Made by a program: the position numbers and the translations under genes
Notes under the pieces: generated by a model
The model's database searches: none
Seen by the model: the letters and a program-made list of their open reading frames with translations, nothing else
What the model was told of the DNA's origin: nothing
Assembly: GCA_964059195.1 (NCBI GenBank)
Contig: CAXKWD010000006.1
Location: 3,774,530 to 3,838,529, forward strand
From: Ectobius pallidus
Taxonomy: Eukaryota > Arthropoda > Insecta > Blattodea > Ectobiidae
DNA: 64,000 bases
Direction: 5' to 3'
Shown here: positions 1-9,098 of the stretch, piece by piece
Numbering within the stretch: position 1 is the stretch's first letter
Layout: every line of letters starts with the position of its first letter

Positions 1-991
1 ACCCAACAAAAACCAAGAGGGAGAGGCCCTCGCAAGAAATACTAAGTAAGCCCCTATTACCCTTCTTCCTTACTACCCTCGCGTCCTGTCTTATAAAAAA
101 ACAAGTTTGAATGAGCATCACCAACTGCCTCGAGCTATGTATTCATTCGTGAGACAATCACCCATAGAAACCCAAGTATAGAGATTTATCTTTACTATCC
201 CACGGTCACTCTCTTTACTGCTCTTTTTATATTTAGCTTAGACCAGAAATGGAAACTGATTGAATTACTGTACCTATTCCTCACCCTATACTAATCACCT
301 TTGTATCTCTAACCCTACTCCTTATCTTTCCTTACGGCGTCTAGTCGCCACACATCTCTTAGAAACGGCCTTTAAACAACAATGCCTCAAAATTTTCCAC
401 TTCCCAATACAAAAAAAGAAAATGTTTATGTGATTATACTCAACGGGTGGTGACCAACTTATCCTCTGATCCCGTGTTGTTTCCATCTATTTTCTGGTGT
501 CCACATCTTCCCTTAGTCCAGACTGAGCAGTCGTGACCCACTCTTCTCTCCACAGCTGGTGTTCGCTGAAGCGGTCTCTCGTACCGGCGGACGTGATGTG
601 CTTTCCCAGCTAACGACTATCTCCATATAGTCGTATCAGTGAAATTCCCATTCAGAATTTCTTTAGATGAAAGTCTGACACACCATCATGCCAGGACGCC
701 TCTACCGCTGTCGCACATCCCAGTCTCGTCTTCTCCCTTCTGCCTTTTCAACTTCTCTCTCTCGTAGTCAGGCACGTACTCCGTAACCGTCTTTCAGGTT
801 CAACTCCTCTCTCGTCGATTCACCGTCGACGCTTGCGCACTTCTCCTTTTTCTGTAATTCAAATAAATTCAGGGCAGTATCGATAATCATGAAAGTGTTC
901 AATATCGATTAGTGAGGTCTCCCCAACCCTTCCTTTGTTTAGGAATGGTCTCCTACCGTCTATTATGCACGTCGCTATTTGCGTCGTTACA
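1..991 (-). repeat. LTR 1 (partial; 5'-end portion in element orientation)
   Basis: This is the right-hand part of an LTR cut by the window start. On the minus strand it starts with TGTAACGACGC at 991, directly after a purine-rich tract. It matches 8005-8995 apart from a few substitutions. It serves as the 3' LTR of copy 1. No long reading frame is convincing here. Confidence 0.9.
223..231 (-). promoter_or_regulatory. Candidate TATA box of the LTR promoter
   Basis: The minus strand reads TATAAAAAG, about 760 bp inside the LTR from its element-oriented start. The same box is at 8227-8235 in LTR 2 and at the equivalent places in the other LTRs. If used, U3 would be about 0.8 kb and R plus U5 about 2.1 kb. 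This is inferred from the motif only. Confidence 0.3.
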
Positions 992-1008
992 TTCTTCCCA
1001 CACTCACC
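992..1008 (-). other. Polypurine tract, copy 1
   Basis: The minus strand reads GGTGAGTGTGGGAAGAA immediately before the LTR start TGTAACG. A purine run ending exactly at the 3' LTR is the expected plus-strand primer. Between this tract and the pol stop lies a further A-rich stretch with A-runs broken by single C residues. Confidence 0.75.
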
Positions 1009-1096
1009 ATAAAAAAAAATGTAACACTGTTCACATTTTTTTTTTTTTGTTTTTTTTTTTGTTTTGTGTATTCAGTTTACCAGCTTTAAAGAACTT

Positions 1097-4000
1097 TTAT
1101 CCAGGTACAAAGGGTTTCAAGTCTTTAACGTGCCACTTCCCCAACTGTTTACCAGAACGGTTGGTCAGTTCGTAACTATTCTCGCTAAGCTTTTTCTTTA
1201 TTATAAAGGGGCCGACGAACTTTGCACTTAAGCCTGCTGCATAAGCTTGTGAGGCATCACTTAATTTAAAGTTTCTTCTTAACACAAGATCTCCTGGACA
1301 AAATCTCACCTCTCTCCTCCGAAGATTATAATAATGACTTGAATTCTTATAAGCAGTTTCTAAGTTATGTCTGACCATTAGACGTACCGTTTTTAATTTA
1401 TCAAATCTTTCTACCCAAAGTTTTGGAATTTCTTTCTGCATTTGTTGATTTTCTACTTTGTCAATCCTACTGATAATTTCAGGTTCTTTCCCATAATTTA
1501 GCATATAAGGAGTGCATCCAGTGGAACTATGCTTAGCCGTATTTATAGCAAAATTAAATTCTCTCAAATACACATCCCAAACTGTTTGATCCTTTTCAAT
1601 GTAACTCGAAATCATGGTTTTCAATACTCTATTAACTCTTTCTACCGGATTTCCTCGTGGTGAATATACAGGTAAATAACAAGGGGTTATATTAAAAGCT
1701 TTAGCTATCCCACGCATTAGTTTACTAGTATATTGCGGCCCATTATCCATCAGCAAATATCCCGGAATTCCCCATTTAAGGATAATCAATTCATAAAATG
1801 CTTCCGTAACTGCTCTACTGGTTGCTTTCCTTAACGCTTTACATTCTATATATTTGGTAAAGGTGTCCTGAAATACTACAATATACCTGTTTCCTCTCTT
1901 GGAACGTGGGTAAGGTCCCAACAAATCAGTAGCTACAGTCATCCAAGGTTTCTCTTTCTGGTAAAAATGCATCGGTCCTGCTTGAGCCGTTTGTAACACT
2001 TTCTGTCTTTGACATATTTCACAAGCAGTAACGTACTTAGCAACATCTCTAAACATTCCCGGCCAATAATACTTGTTTGCTATTCTAAAGAAAGTTTTAG
2101 CTATCCCCATATGCCCTGCAGTAGGTGCATCATGACATTCCTGCAATATCTTACTCCGATAATCTTGCGGTATAACTAATTTCCACCTATTCACTGTTCC
2201 CTCCAAAGTTTGTTCTAACTGATCTAATCTTAAATGGTACAACTTCTCATCTACGACCTTCCAATCTGGCCAAAATTTAGGTTTACTTTGTACTTGTGCT
2301 TTCCGCTTAATATACCAAGCATCTTGTATATTTTCCCATTCGACTACTTCAGAGTTATTAGTTAACAAAAGGCAAAATTCTTCCTCTACCGTTTTCTCTT
2401 GAACTTTCCCTTCGTGTATTCTAGATAAAGCATCCGGAACTTTTTGTAATCTACCAGGCCTATGTATTACTTCAAAATCATACTCTTGGAGCAGTAAACT
2501 CCACCTAGCTAATCGTCCGGTCGGATTCTGTAATGTATTTAACCATTTCAGAGCAAAGTGATCAGTGTATACTTTAAAATGATAACCTTCCAAATAAGGA
2601 CGAAACTTTTGAACTGCCCACAATATAGCTAACAATTCTTTCTCGACTATTGCCCACTTTTGCTCGCCTACCGTTAAAGTTCTACTAGCATAAGCTATCA
2701 CTTTTTCCTCTCCTTCCTCTCCTGTCTGAATTAAAGCTGCTCCTAGTCCTGAAAAACTAGCGTCGGTCTGTAGCACTAGGGGTTTAGTATAATCTGGACA
2801 AGTTAATATACGACTACTAGATAATTTCGATTTTAATTCATCAAAAGATTCCTGACATTCCTTAGTCCAACGCCATTTCTGATTCTTTTTCAGAAGTGCA
2901 GTGAGGGGCTTTACAACTTCAGAAAAGAATGGAATGAATCGTCGGTACCAAGAAGCCAGTCCTAAAAATGCTCGTACCTCCTTGACTTTTGTAGGGGCTG
3001 GATACTCAAGGATACACGAGATTTTATCTGAATCTACAGCAATTCCTAATGGAGTAATGATATGACCCAAATATTTTAATTCACTTCTGCAAAACTTTGA
3101 TTTTTCTCTATTAATTTTCAGGTTAGCTTTTCTTAATTTCTCTAAGACTTTTTCTAACAAGGACAAATGTTCTTCAAATGTCTCGCTAATAAGTACTATA
3201 TCATCCAAATAACAAAAGCATTTCTCTCCTATCTCTTCTCTTAATATAGTATCAACTAATCTTTGAAACGAGGCTGGTGCGTTATGGATTCCAAACGGCA
3301 TAACTCGAAACTGATACAATCCTCTACCAGGTACGGTAAATGCTGTTTTTTCTTTACTTGCTTCATCTAATGGAACTTGCCAATACCCATTTTTCAAATC
3401 TATTGTACTGATATACCTAGCATGTCGTAACTTACTCAACACATGTTCAATGTATGGCAAAGGATAACTATCTCTTTTAGTACAATTATTTACTTTTCTG
3501 AAATCTACGCAAAACCTCCATGTTCGATCTGGTTTCTTGACCATAACTACCGGAGAAGACCAAGGTGAATTTGAAGGTTCTATCACTTTTTCCAATAACA
3601 TTTTATCTATTTCCGCGTGTATAACTTTTTCCAAAATGGGTGATACTGGATAATATCTTTGTTTTATAGGTTTTGCATCGCCTGTATCAATAACATGAGA
3701 AATCAAATCTGTAAGTCCAGTACACTGATCAAATTTCTGTAACTGATTTTCCAAAAACATATTCAATCTGTCCCTTTCCTGAGGTGTAGGTAAAGTAAGA
3801 ATATTATGTAGTTGATCTTCTTCTTTCAAATCTATAGCCTTAACGAATTGAAAAATTTTTGCTGGTTCATCTTTGAAATACCAAGTCCCATCTTGCAAAT
3901 CTACTACTAACCCAATTTGTTTCAAAACGTCCATGCCCAGAATCATATCTACTGCTAAATTTGGCATAATTTTACATTTTATCTGAAAGATCCTGTCCTG

Positions 4001-4273
4001 CAATTTCATCTCAAAAGTTCTCTCTCCTGTTATAGAACTATAAGTTTTATCTGCTAGTTGCACTACCCTAACTTCAGATTCTTCTACTGATAAGTCTAAC
4101 ATTTTACACAAAAAGTCACCTTTCTCTCCCACATAAGTTTTATCTGAACCGGAATCTATTAAAGCAATAAATGTAATATCCTCCAGCAAAATTTCAACAA
4201 AACATCTGTCTCCATTAACTAAATCTGTAGGATTTATATTTAACATCACACAAGCCTGATTCTTAGTTAATTG
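1097..4273 (-). CDS. pol: Pol polyprotein, copy 1 (protease, RT, RNase H, integrase)
   Basis: The frame runs from just after the gag UGA to a stop at 1097. It is in the gag frame, so it is best read as the 3' part of a Gag-Pol readthrough product; the first ATG is at 4246. Numbering residues from 4249, the aspartic protease motif DSG is at 32-34 and the RT catalytic YLDD at 347-350. RNase H acidic positions are near 496, 536 and 563, followed by DALSR. The integrase zinc finger is H706, H713, C743 and C746; the DDE residues are D775, D835 and E870. A GPF module lies near the C-terminus; there is no chromodomain. It ends about 90 bp before the polypurine tract, so there is no env. It differs from copy 2 by R for Q in the YSPQGNP stretch beside the catalytic E. 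Intact. Confidence 0.95.
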   Translation of the reverse strand, partial: QLTKNQACVMLNINPTDLVNGDRCFVEILLEDITFIALIDSGSDKTYVGEKGDFLCKMLDLSVEESEVRVVQLADKTYSSITGERTFEMKLQDRIFQIKCKIMPNLAVDMILGMDVLKQIGLVVDLQDGTWYFKDEPAKIFQFVKAIDLKEEDQLHNILTLPTPQERDRLNMFLENQLQKFDQCTGLTDLISHVIDTGDAKPIKQRYYPVSPILEKVIHAEIDKMLLEKVIEPSNSPWSSPVVMVKKPDRTWRFCVDFRKVNNCTKRDSYPLPYIEHVLSKLRHARYISTIDLKNGYWQVPLDEASKEKTAFTVPGRGLYQFRVMPFGIHNAPASFQRLVDTILREEIGEKCFCYLDDIVLISETFEEHLSLLEKVLEKLRKANLKINREKSKFCRSELKYLGHIITPLGIAVDSDKISCILEYPAPTKVKEVRAFLGLASWYRRFIPFFSEVVKPLTALLKKNQKWRWTKECQESFDELKSKLSSSRILTCPDYTKPLVLQTDASFSGLGAALIQTGEEGEEKVIAYASRTLTVGEQKWAIVEKELLAILWAVQKFRPYLEGYHFKVYTDHFALKWLNTLQNPTGRLARWSLLLQEYDFEVIHRPGRLQKVPDALSRIHEGKVQEKTVEEEFCLLLTNNSEVVEWENIQDAWYIKRKAQVQSKPKFWPDWKVVDEKLYHLRLDQLEQTLEGTVNRWKLVIPQDYRSKILQECHDAPTAGHMGIAKTFFRIANKYYWPGMFRDVAKYVTACEICQRQKVLQTAQAGPMHFYQKEKPWMTVATDLLGPYPRSKRGNRYIVVFQDTFTKYIECKALRKATSRAVTEAFYELIILKWGIPGYLLMDNGPQYTSKLMRGIAKAFNITPCYLPVYSPRGNPVERVNRVLKTMISSYIEKDQTVWDVYLREFNFAINTAKHSSTGCTPYMLNYGKEPEIISRIDKVENQQMQKEIPKLWVERFDKLKTVRLMVRHNLETAYKNSSHYYNLRRREVRFCPGDLVLRRNFKLSDASQAYAAGLSAKFVGPFIIKKKLSENSYELTNRSGKQLGKWHVKDLKPFVPG

Positions 4274-4276
4274 TCA
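4268..4276 (-). promoter_or_regulatory. Gag-Pol stop-codon readthrough signal, copy 1
   Basis: The gag stop and next two codons read UGA CAA UUA, and the frame stays open into pol. STOP-CAA-UUA (general form STOP-CAR-YYA) is the established leaky-stop context of tobamoviruses. Gag and Pol are in frame, so no frameshift is needed. Whether termination is suppressed here is inferred. Confidence 0.75.
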
Positions 4277-5638
4277 TAAAGAATTTGTAGGCCTAACTTT
4301 TCTTTCCTGGGGCATCCTACAATCAATAGACCTATGTCCAAGCTTATTACAATTATAACATTTAATCGTAGTGCGTGGAGTAACTCTACGAGGTGCCTTA
4401 CACTCGAACTGCCTATGTCCTATTTTATCACAGTTCCAACATCGCTGGTTATTTGAAAAACGCAAAGTGGTGTTTTTACCATTTTCCCTCGACTCATCCT
4501 GTCTCTCTTTATTTTCTATTACTTTAACCATTCTAGAATCATTTACAGAACTTGAATTTCGTTCCTTATCCCACGTCTTTGCAGAAAAACTAACATTGGG
4601 TTTCTTTTGTAACTCGGACGATGGAAGTTCCTGTTTTCCCTGAATTCCTAACGCTGTATGAAGTGAAGGTATAACAACTTGTCTCTGAGGTTTATAAGCC
4701 GTTTCTTTGATTGTAGCTCTAACCTGCGTTGAAGGAGGAATATATCTCTCAGAATCTAACAATATTTGTTCATACTGTCTACCTACACGTATTAAATCTG
4801 TTATAGTTTGAATCTCTGCGGGTCTAATGTACAATTTTACGTCAGGACGCAAATTTTTGATAACATTCTTCATCATTTGTTGAGGACTCATTGGAGTACT
4901 CAGCCTCCTCATTAACGTTTGAATAGCATTAACATAATCAAAAATCGATTCTTTAGGACCTTGCGTTCTCTGTCTAATCTCATCCAAAAGCGAGTCTTCC
5001 TCATCAATAGGCAAGTAATATTCTCTAAATTCTTTCAAAAAAGCTTCCCATGTAGGCCAATCTGTTAATCTGTTCCTGTACCAAAGTAAAGCTGACTCTT
5101 GTAAAATTTCGGGTAATACTGACAATAACTCTACGCCCTGTAACTTAGAACTTTGTTTTAAATCTTCCAATCTCTCCAAAAATAGGTAAATGCTATCCCC
5201 AGGTTTGAATTTAATGTTCCATTTACGAACCAGATCCAAAATATTTGGTTTATGCGGCTCTAACTGAATTGTAAACGATGGTATTACTGGTACAACTTCT
5301 TCTGAATCAGCTACCGCCATGGCCTTCCTACGCATTAACTTAACCCATGTATACACTACATCTCCATAGGAATCTTGTGGAACCGTTATATTATGTTCAA
5401 CTAAATCTTCTTCCAAAACTTCCTGACTCAGAGCAAAAGCCGTAATTAACACCTGAAATGACTGAGGGTTCTTGCGGGCATAATCTAACAAGCGTTGTCT
5501 TAACTCATCCCTGGTACCTGTGGTCGGTAACTTAACTCTATCACATTCTGCCTCCAGATCCGCCTTTCTCAACTTCCTAATAGCTTGGGTTAACTCAGCT
5601 GCTCTCATTTGTGCATACGGATCAACATAAGTAGCCAT
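4274..5638 (-). CDS. gag: Gag protein, copy 1, with SAP-like N-terminus and two zinc knuckles
   Basis: This is a 454-residue structural protein starting at the ATG at 5638. Residues about 19-53 fit the SAP/SAF-box pattern (helix, KADLEAECDRVKLPTTGT turn, second helix DELRQRLLDY). Residues about 180-260 resemble the retrotransposon gag capsid domain. Near the end are two CCHC knuckles, at 400-413 and 427-440, which bind RNA. It ends at UGA in a readthrough context, directly followed in frame by pol. Its protein sequence appears identical to that of copy 2. Confidence 0.93.
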   Translation of the reverse strand: MATYVDPYAQMRAAELTQAIRKLRKADLEAECDRVKLPTTGTRDELRQRLLDYARKNPQSFQVLITAFALSQEVLEEDLVEHNITVPQDSYGDVVYTWVKLMRRKAMAVADSEEVVPVIPSFTIQLEPHKPNILDLVRKWNIKFKPGDSIYLFLERLEDLKQSSKLQGVELLSVLPEILQESALLWYRNRLTDWPTWEAFLKEFREYYLPIDEEDSLLDEIRQRTQGPKESIFDYVNAIQTLMRRLSTPMSPQQMMKNVIKNLRPDVKLYIRPAEIQTITDLIRVGRQYEQILLDSERYIPPSTQVRATIKETAYKPQRQVVIPSLHTALGIQGKQELPSSELQKKPNVSFSAKTWDKERNSSSVNDSRMVKVIENKERQDESRENGKNTTLRFSNNQRCWNCDKIGHRQFECKAPRRVTPRTTIKCYNCNKLGHRSIDCRMPQERKVRPTNSL

Positions 5639-6086
5639 ATTTATATATTAACAATTCCACTGACTGGAAAAAAAAAGATTAGAACACAATAGTTCAGTCG
5701 TCTGTCTTAGTCATCTATAGAAGTCCTTAATTTGTCAACAGTCATTATTCTTCTCCCAAAAATATGTTATTATTTTTGAAAATAAATTTCAAGTTATACT
5801 AACCTAACTCCCAAGTTTCTTTCACGTAATAGGCCCTATAATCTCTATAACCTCTATCCCTGCTAACGTCAAAATCGATAACGTTGGGCAACCACTACGG
5901 CCTCAAATTTCTCCTAAGCCACACGTATAGAATATCAAACTATGCTCCTTTTTTTTTTTTTTTTTTAATTTAACCAAGGCCTAAATTTCTACTGTTTCGT
6001 TTTAACACTATCGAGCCCCACGTTATGGGATATCAAACTATCCTACTATCAAACTATCACGGCCCCACAATATGGGCGCCAAAATA
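5639..6086 (-). other. 5' leader with tRNA-Lys-type primer-binding site, copy 1
   Basis: This non-coding leader separates the LTR from gag. At 6061-6081 the plus strand ends in TATGGGCGCCA. The minus strand thus starts TGGCGCCCA, the first nine bases of the primer site for tRNA-Lys(CUU), and then continues to GTGGGGC after a 2-base insertion and a mismatch. The LTR begins five bases further on. At 6013-6029 lies a second tRNA-Lys-like segment, GAGCCCCACGTT followed by ATGGG, matching the T-arm part. The leader also has repeated ATCAAACTAT motifs and a long T run at about 5949. Confidence 0.75.
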
Positions 6087-8995
6087 TGTGACGAGCTTTC
6101 TTACTGTATATCAAATCTGTGATTATTCTCAATCGTAGTACATAAGTTTACTGAACTCCTACAAAACAAGGTCACTTATACGCCTATGGTGTCGTTATGA
6201 CACGACACGCATAATCCACATTCCAATGTTCAGTACAGTTACCTCCGCTACCGGGTGGTTGCAAATTTCCTACTCCCAGTCTACTTTCTCTTTCTTTTAA
6301 CAATTTACCCAGTTTGATAATATTGATGAAAATTTATATTAACGGGCGCCATCATCAATACACTTCCTCTCTTCTTTTTGTTGTATATCAGCCCAGTCAC
6401 AAATTAAATTATAGATACACAAGCTATGTACCTACAAGCCTCTCGGCTAGCTTTTTAATTTAACAGTGGAGACGGGAATGGGTTCGGATTTATCTTTCTT
6501 TTATTATTCTGCTCCTCTCTATTTCTTCTTTTTCTCCTTTTTCAGTGCTCACTACCTTAGTATGTAACTTAGCCCAAAAATCAGCGACTCTCAAACCATT
6601 ACAAGGATAAGGGTCAAAAATCTGAACTTCACGTTAATTTACTTTGCATAACAATAACCATAATTTATTTAATATATTTTTTTTTCTCTTTTCAACAATA
6701 ACAATCTTATATACAATAAATTACATTTGAACTACATTAACCATTCAACACTTTTATTGGTAGGATAGTATTTAATTATTCAAGGTTATTATACCCAGTT
6801 TAACTGTATAAGTATGTTCTCTGTTCAACAGAACAAATCCCTAATTAATTACTTTAATCTCCTTTCTTTCTTTATTTCCAGGTATCTACTAGAACGTCTC
6901 GTATTATCCTTCTAATTTACTACTAACTTGTGTAGTCGTTTACATTTGCAACTTCAGGATATTTCAATATATATATTATACTTTCTTCCGAATAAATAAA
7001 GGTTTTCAATTCATAATCCAGTCCTTAACTCTACATATTACACTCAATAATCCCACCTATGTCTCCTATAGCAGTCCACTAGTCATCTTAGTCCATGAAG
7101 AATTGTACTTAAAGATAGATAGGAAAGACAGTGTCATGAAGAAAGAAATGGAAGTTTAGGCCTATACCCACAGAGGGACTGTGGCGATAGACCACCGATA
7201 CAGGGGCGGCGTCTAGATCTTGAGTTACAAACAATCTGACTCCTCTCCTGCAACCGGGAAAATATTAATGGGCCGCAAACAAAAATACAATTTTGAACAA
7301 TCGATGTCAGAGGTCCCTGACACTCTCTCCTAGAGGCACGTGGGGCCGTTGTTCGCCTCCAACACCGATGACTTTCACAATTCTCATAAATCTCTTTATA
7401 TTCTACTAGTATAGGCTTCGCCTACTACTAGATTTATATTTATTTTATTTGGGACACTTCCGGCGTTCCCTCACCTCACCCTTGCTTTTTTTTTCTGGGG
7501 TAATCTCTAGTACGTGCTAATGAACTACTTGTCATCAATTCACTACACAAAATTACCAATTCTCCTCTTTCTAATCTAACCAGTTATTATTTATTATCTT
7601 TTAACTCCTCTCTCTTTAAGCAGTTTATACCATTGTTCTAATTTACCTATTTCCTGTTACTCTGGTTTCCATACTTTTCAGGTTACTATTCTACTCCCTG
7701 GGCACCCAATTTCCTTGTTTCTAAATTCCCTAGAATTCTAACTGAAACTAACTCACGCCCCAGATCAGTAACTCTCTCTTTATAACCCTTGAGTAACTCC
7801 TACTTCTATCCTAACATGTAAGTTTTCCAATGGTATGCGCCTAATATACTACTACTCATAGGCCTTCTTCTGCCTCTCACTGTTCACTTTCTTATCTCTC
7901 TTTACCATGATCCATACGGTTCCCACTCTTCGATAAATCTCTTAAAGAAAACAACTCAATCATTACGGGCCAGCATGAAATCTACTCATAGATAATCATC
8001 TGTCACCCAACAAAAACCAAGAGGGAGAGGCCCTCGCAAGAAATACTAAGTAAGCCCCTATTACCCTTCTTCCTTACTACCCTCGCGTCCTGTCTTATAA
8101 AAAAACAAGTTTGAATGAGCATCACCAACTGCCTCGAGCTATGTATTCATTCGTGAGACAATCACCCATAGAAACCCAAGTATAGAGATTTATCTTTACT
8201 ATCCCACGGTCACTCTCTTTACTGCTCTTTTTATATTTAGCTTAGACCAGAAATGGAAACTGATTGAATTACTGTACCTATTCCTCACCCTATACTAATC
8301 ACCTTTGTATCTCTAACCCTACTCCTTATCTTTCCTTACGGCGTCTAGTCGCCACACATCTCTTAGAAACGGCCTTTAAACAACAATGCCTCAAAATTTT
8401 CCACTTCCCAATACAAAAAAAGAAAATGTTTATGTGATTATACTCAACGGGTGGTGACCAACTTATCCTCTGATCCCGTGTTGTTTCCATCTATTTTCTG
8501 GTGTCCACATCTTCCCTTAGTCCAGACTGAGCAGTCGTGACCCACTCTTCTCTCCACAGCTGGTGTTCGCTGAAGCGGTCTCTCGTACCGGCGGACGTGA
8601 TGTGCTTTCCCAGCTAACGACTATCTGCATATAGTCGTATCAGTGAAATTCCCATTCAGAATTTCTTTAGATGAAAGTCTGACACACCATCATGCCAGGA
8701 CGCCTCTACCGCTGTCGCACATCCCAGTCTCGTCTTCTCCCTTCTGCCTTTTCAACTTCTCTCTCTCGTAGTCAGGCACGTACTCCGTAACCGTCTTTCA
8801 GGTTCAACTCCTCTCTCGTCGATTCACCGTCGACGCTTGCGCACTTCTCCTTTTTCTGTAATTCAAATAAATTCAGGGCAGTATCGATAATCATGAAAGT
8901 GTTCAATATCGATTAGTGAGGTCTCCCCAACCCTTCCTTTGTTTAGGAATGGTCTCCTACCGTCTATTATGCACGTCGCTATTTGCGTCGTTACA
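6087..8995 (-). repeat. LTR 2 (complete, 2909 bp), shared by copies 1 and 2
   Basis: On the plus strand it starts TGTGACGAGC and ends GCGTCGTTACA, so the ends form TGTRACGA/TCGTYACA inverted repeats. It serves as 5' LTR for copy 1 and 3' LTR for copy 2. At 2.9 kb it is long for Ty3/gypsy. No convincing gene is seen inside. An imperfect hairpin lies at about 7405-7432 (CTAGTATAGGC-ttc-GCCTACTACTAG). Confidence 0.92.
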
Positions 8996-9012
8996 TTCTT
9001 CCCACACTCACC
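8996..9012 (-). other. Polypurine tract, copy 2
   Basis: Same purine run as in copy 1, abutting the LTR start at 8995. The nearby A-tracts differ in length from copy 1, which explains part of the period difference. Confidence 0.75.
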
Positions 9013-9098
9013 ATAAAAAAAAATGTAACACTGTTCACATTTTTTTTTTTGTTTTTTTTTTTGTTTTGTGTATTCAGTTTACCAGCTTTAAAGAACTT

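Noticed and set aside
992..1097. A short env frame between pol and the 3' LTR
   Set aside because: Only about 100 bases remain, made of A-tracts and the polypurine tract.
912..1175. Plus-strand frame starting MRSPQPFLCLG, seen again in each unit
   Set aside because: It spans the LTR edge and the antisense end of pol; it recurs only because the DNA is copied, starts at a GTG, and has no recognisable domain.
4371..4643. 90-codon plus-strand frame repeated in all units
   Set aside because: Antisense shadow of the gag zinc-knuckle region.
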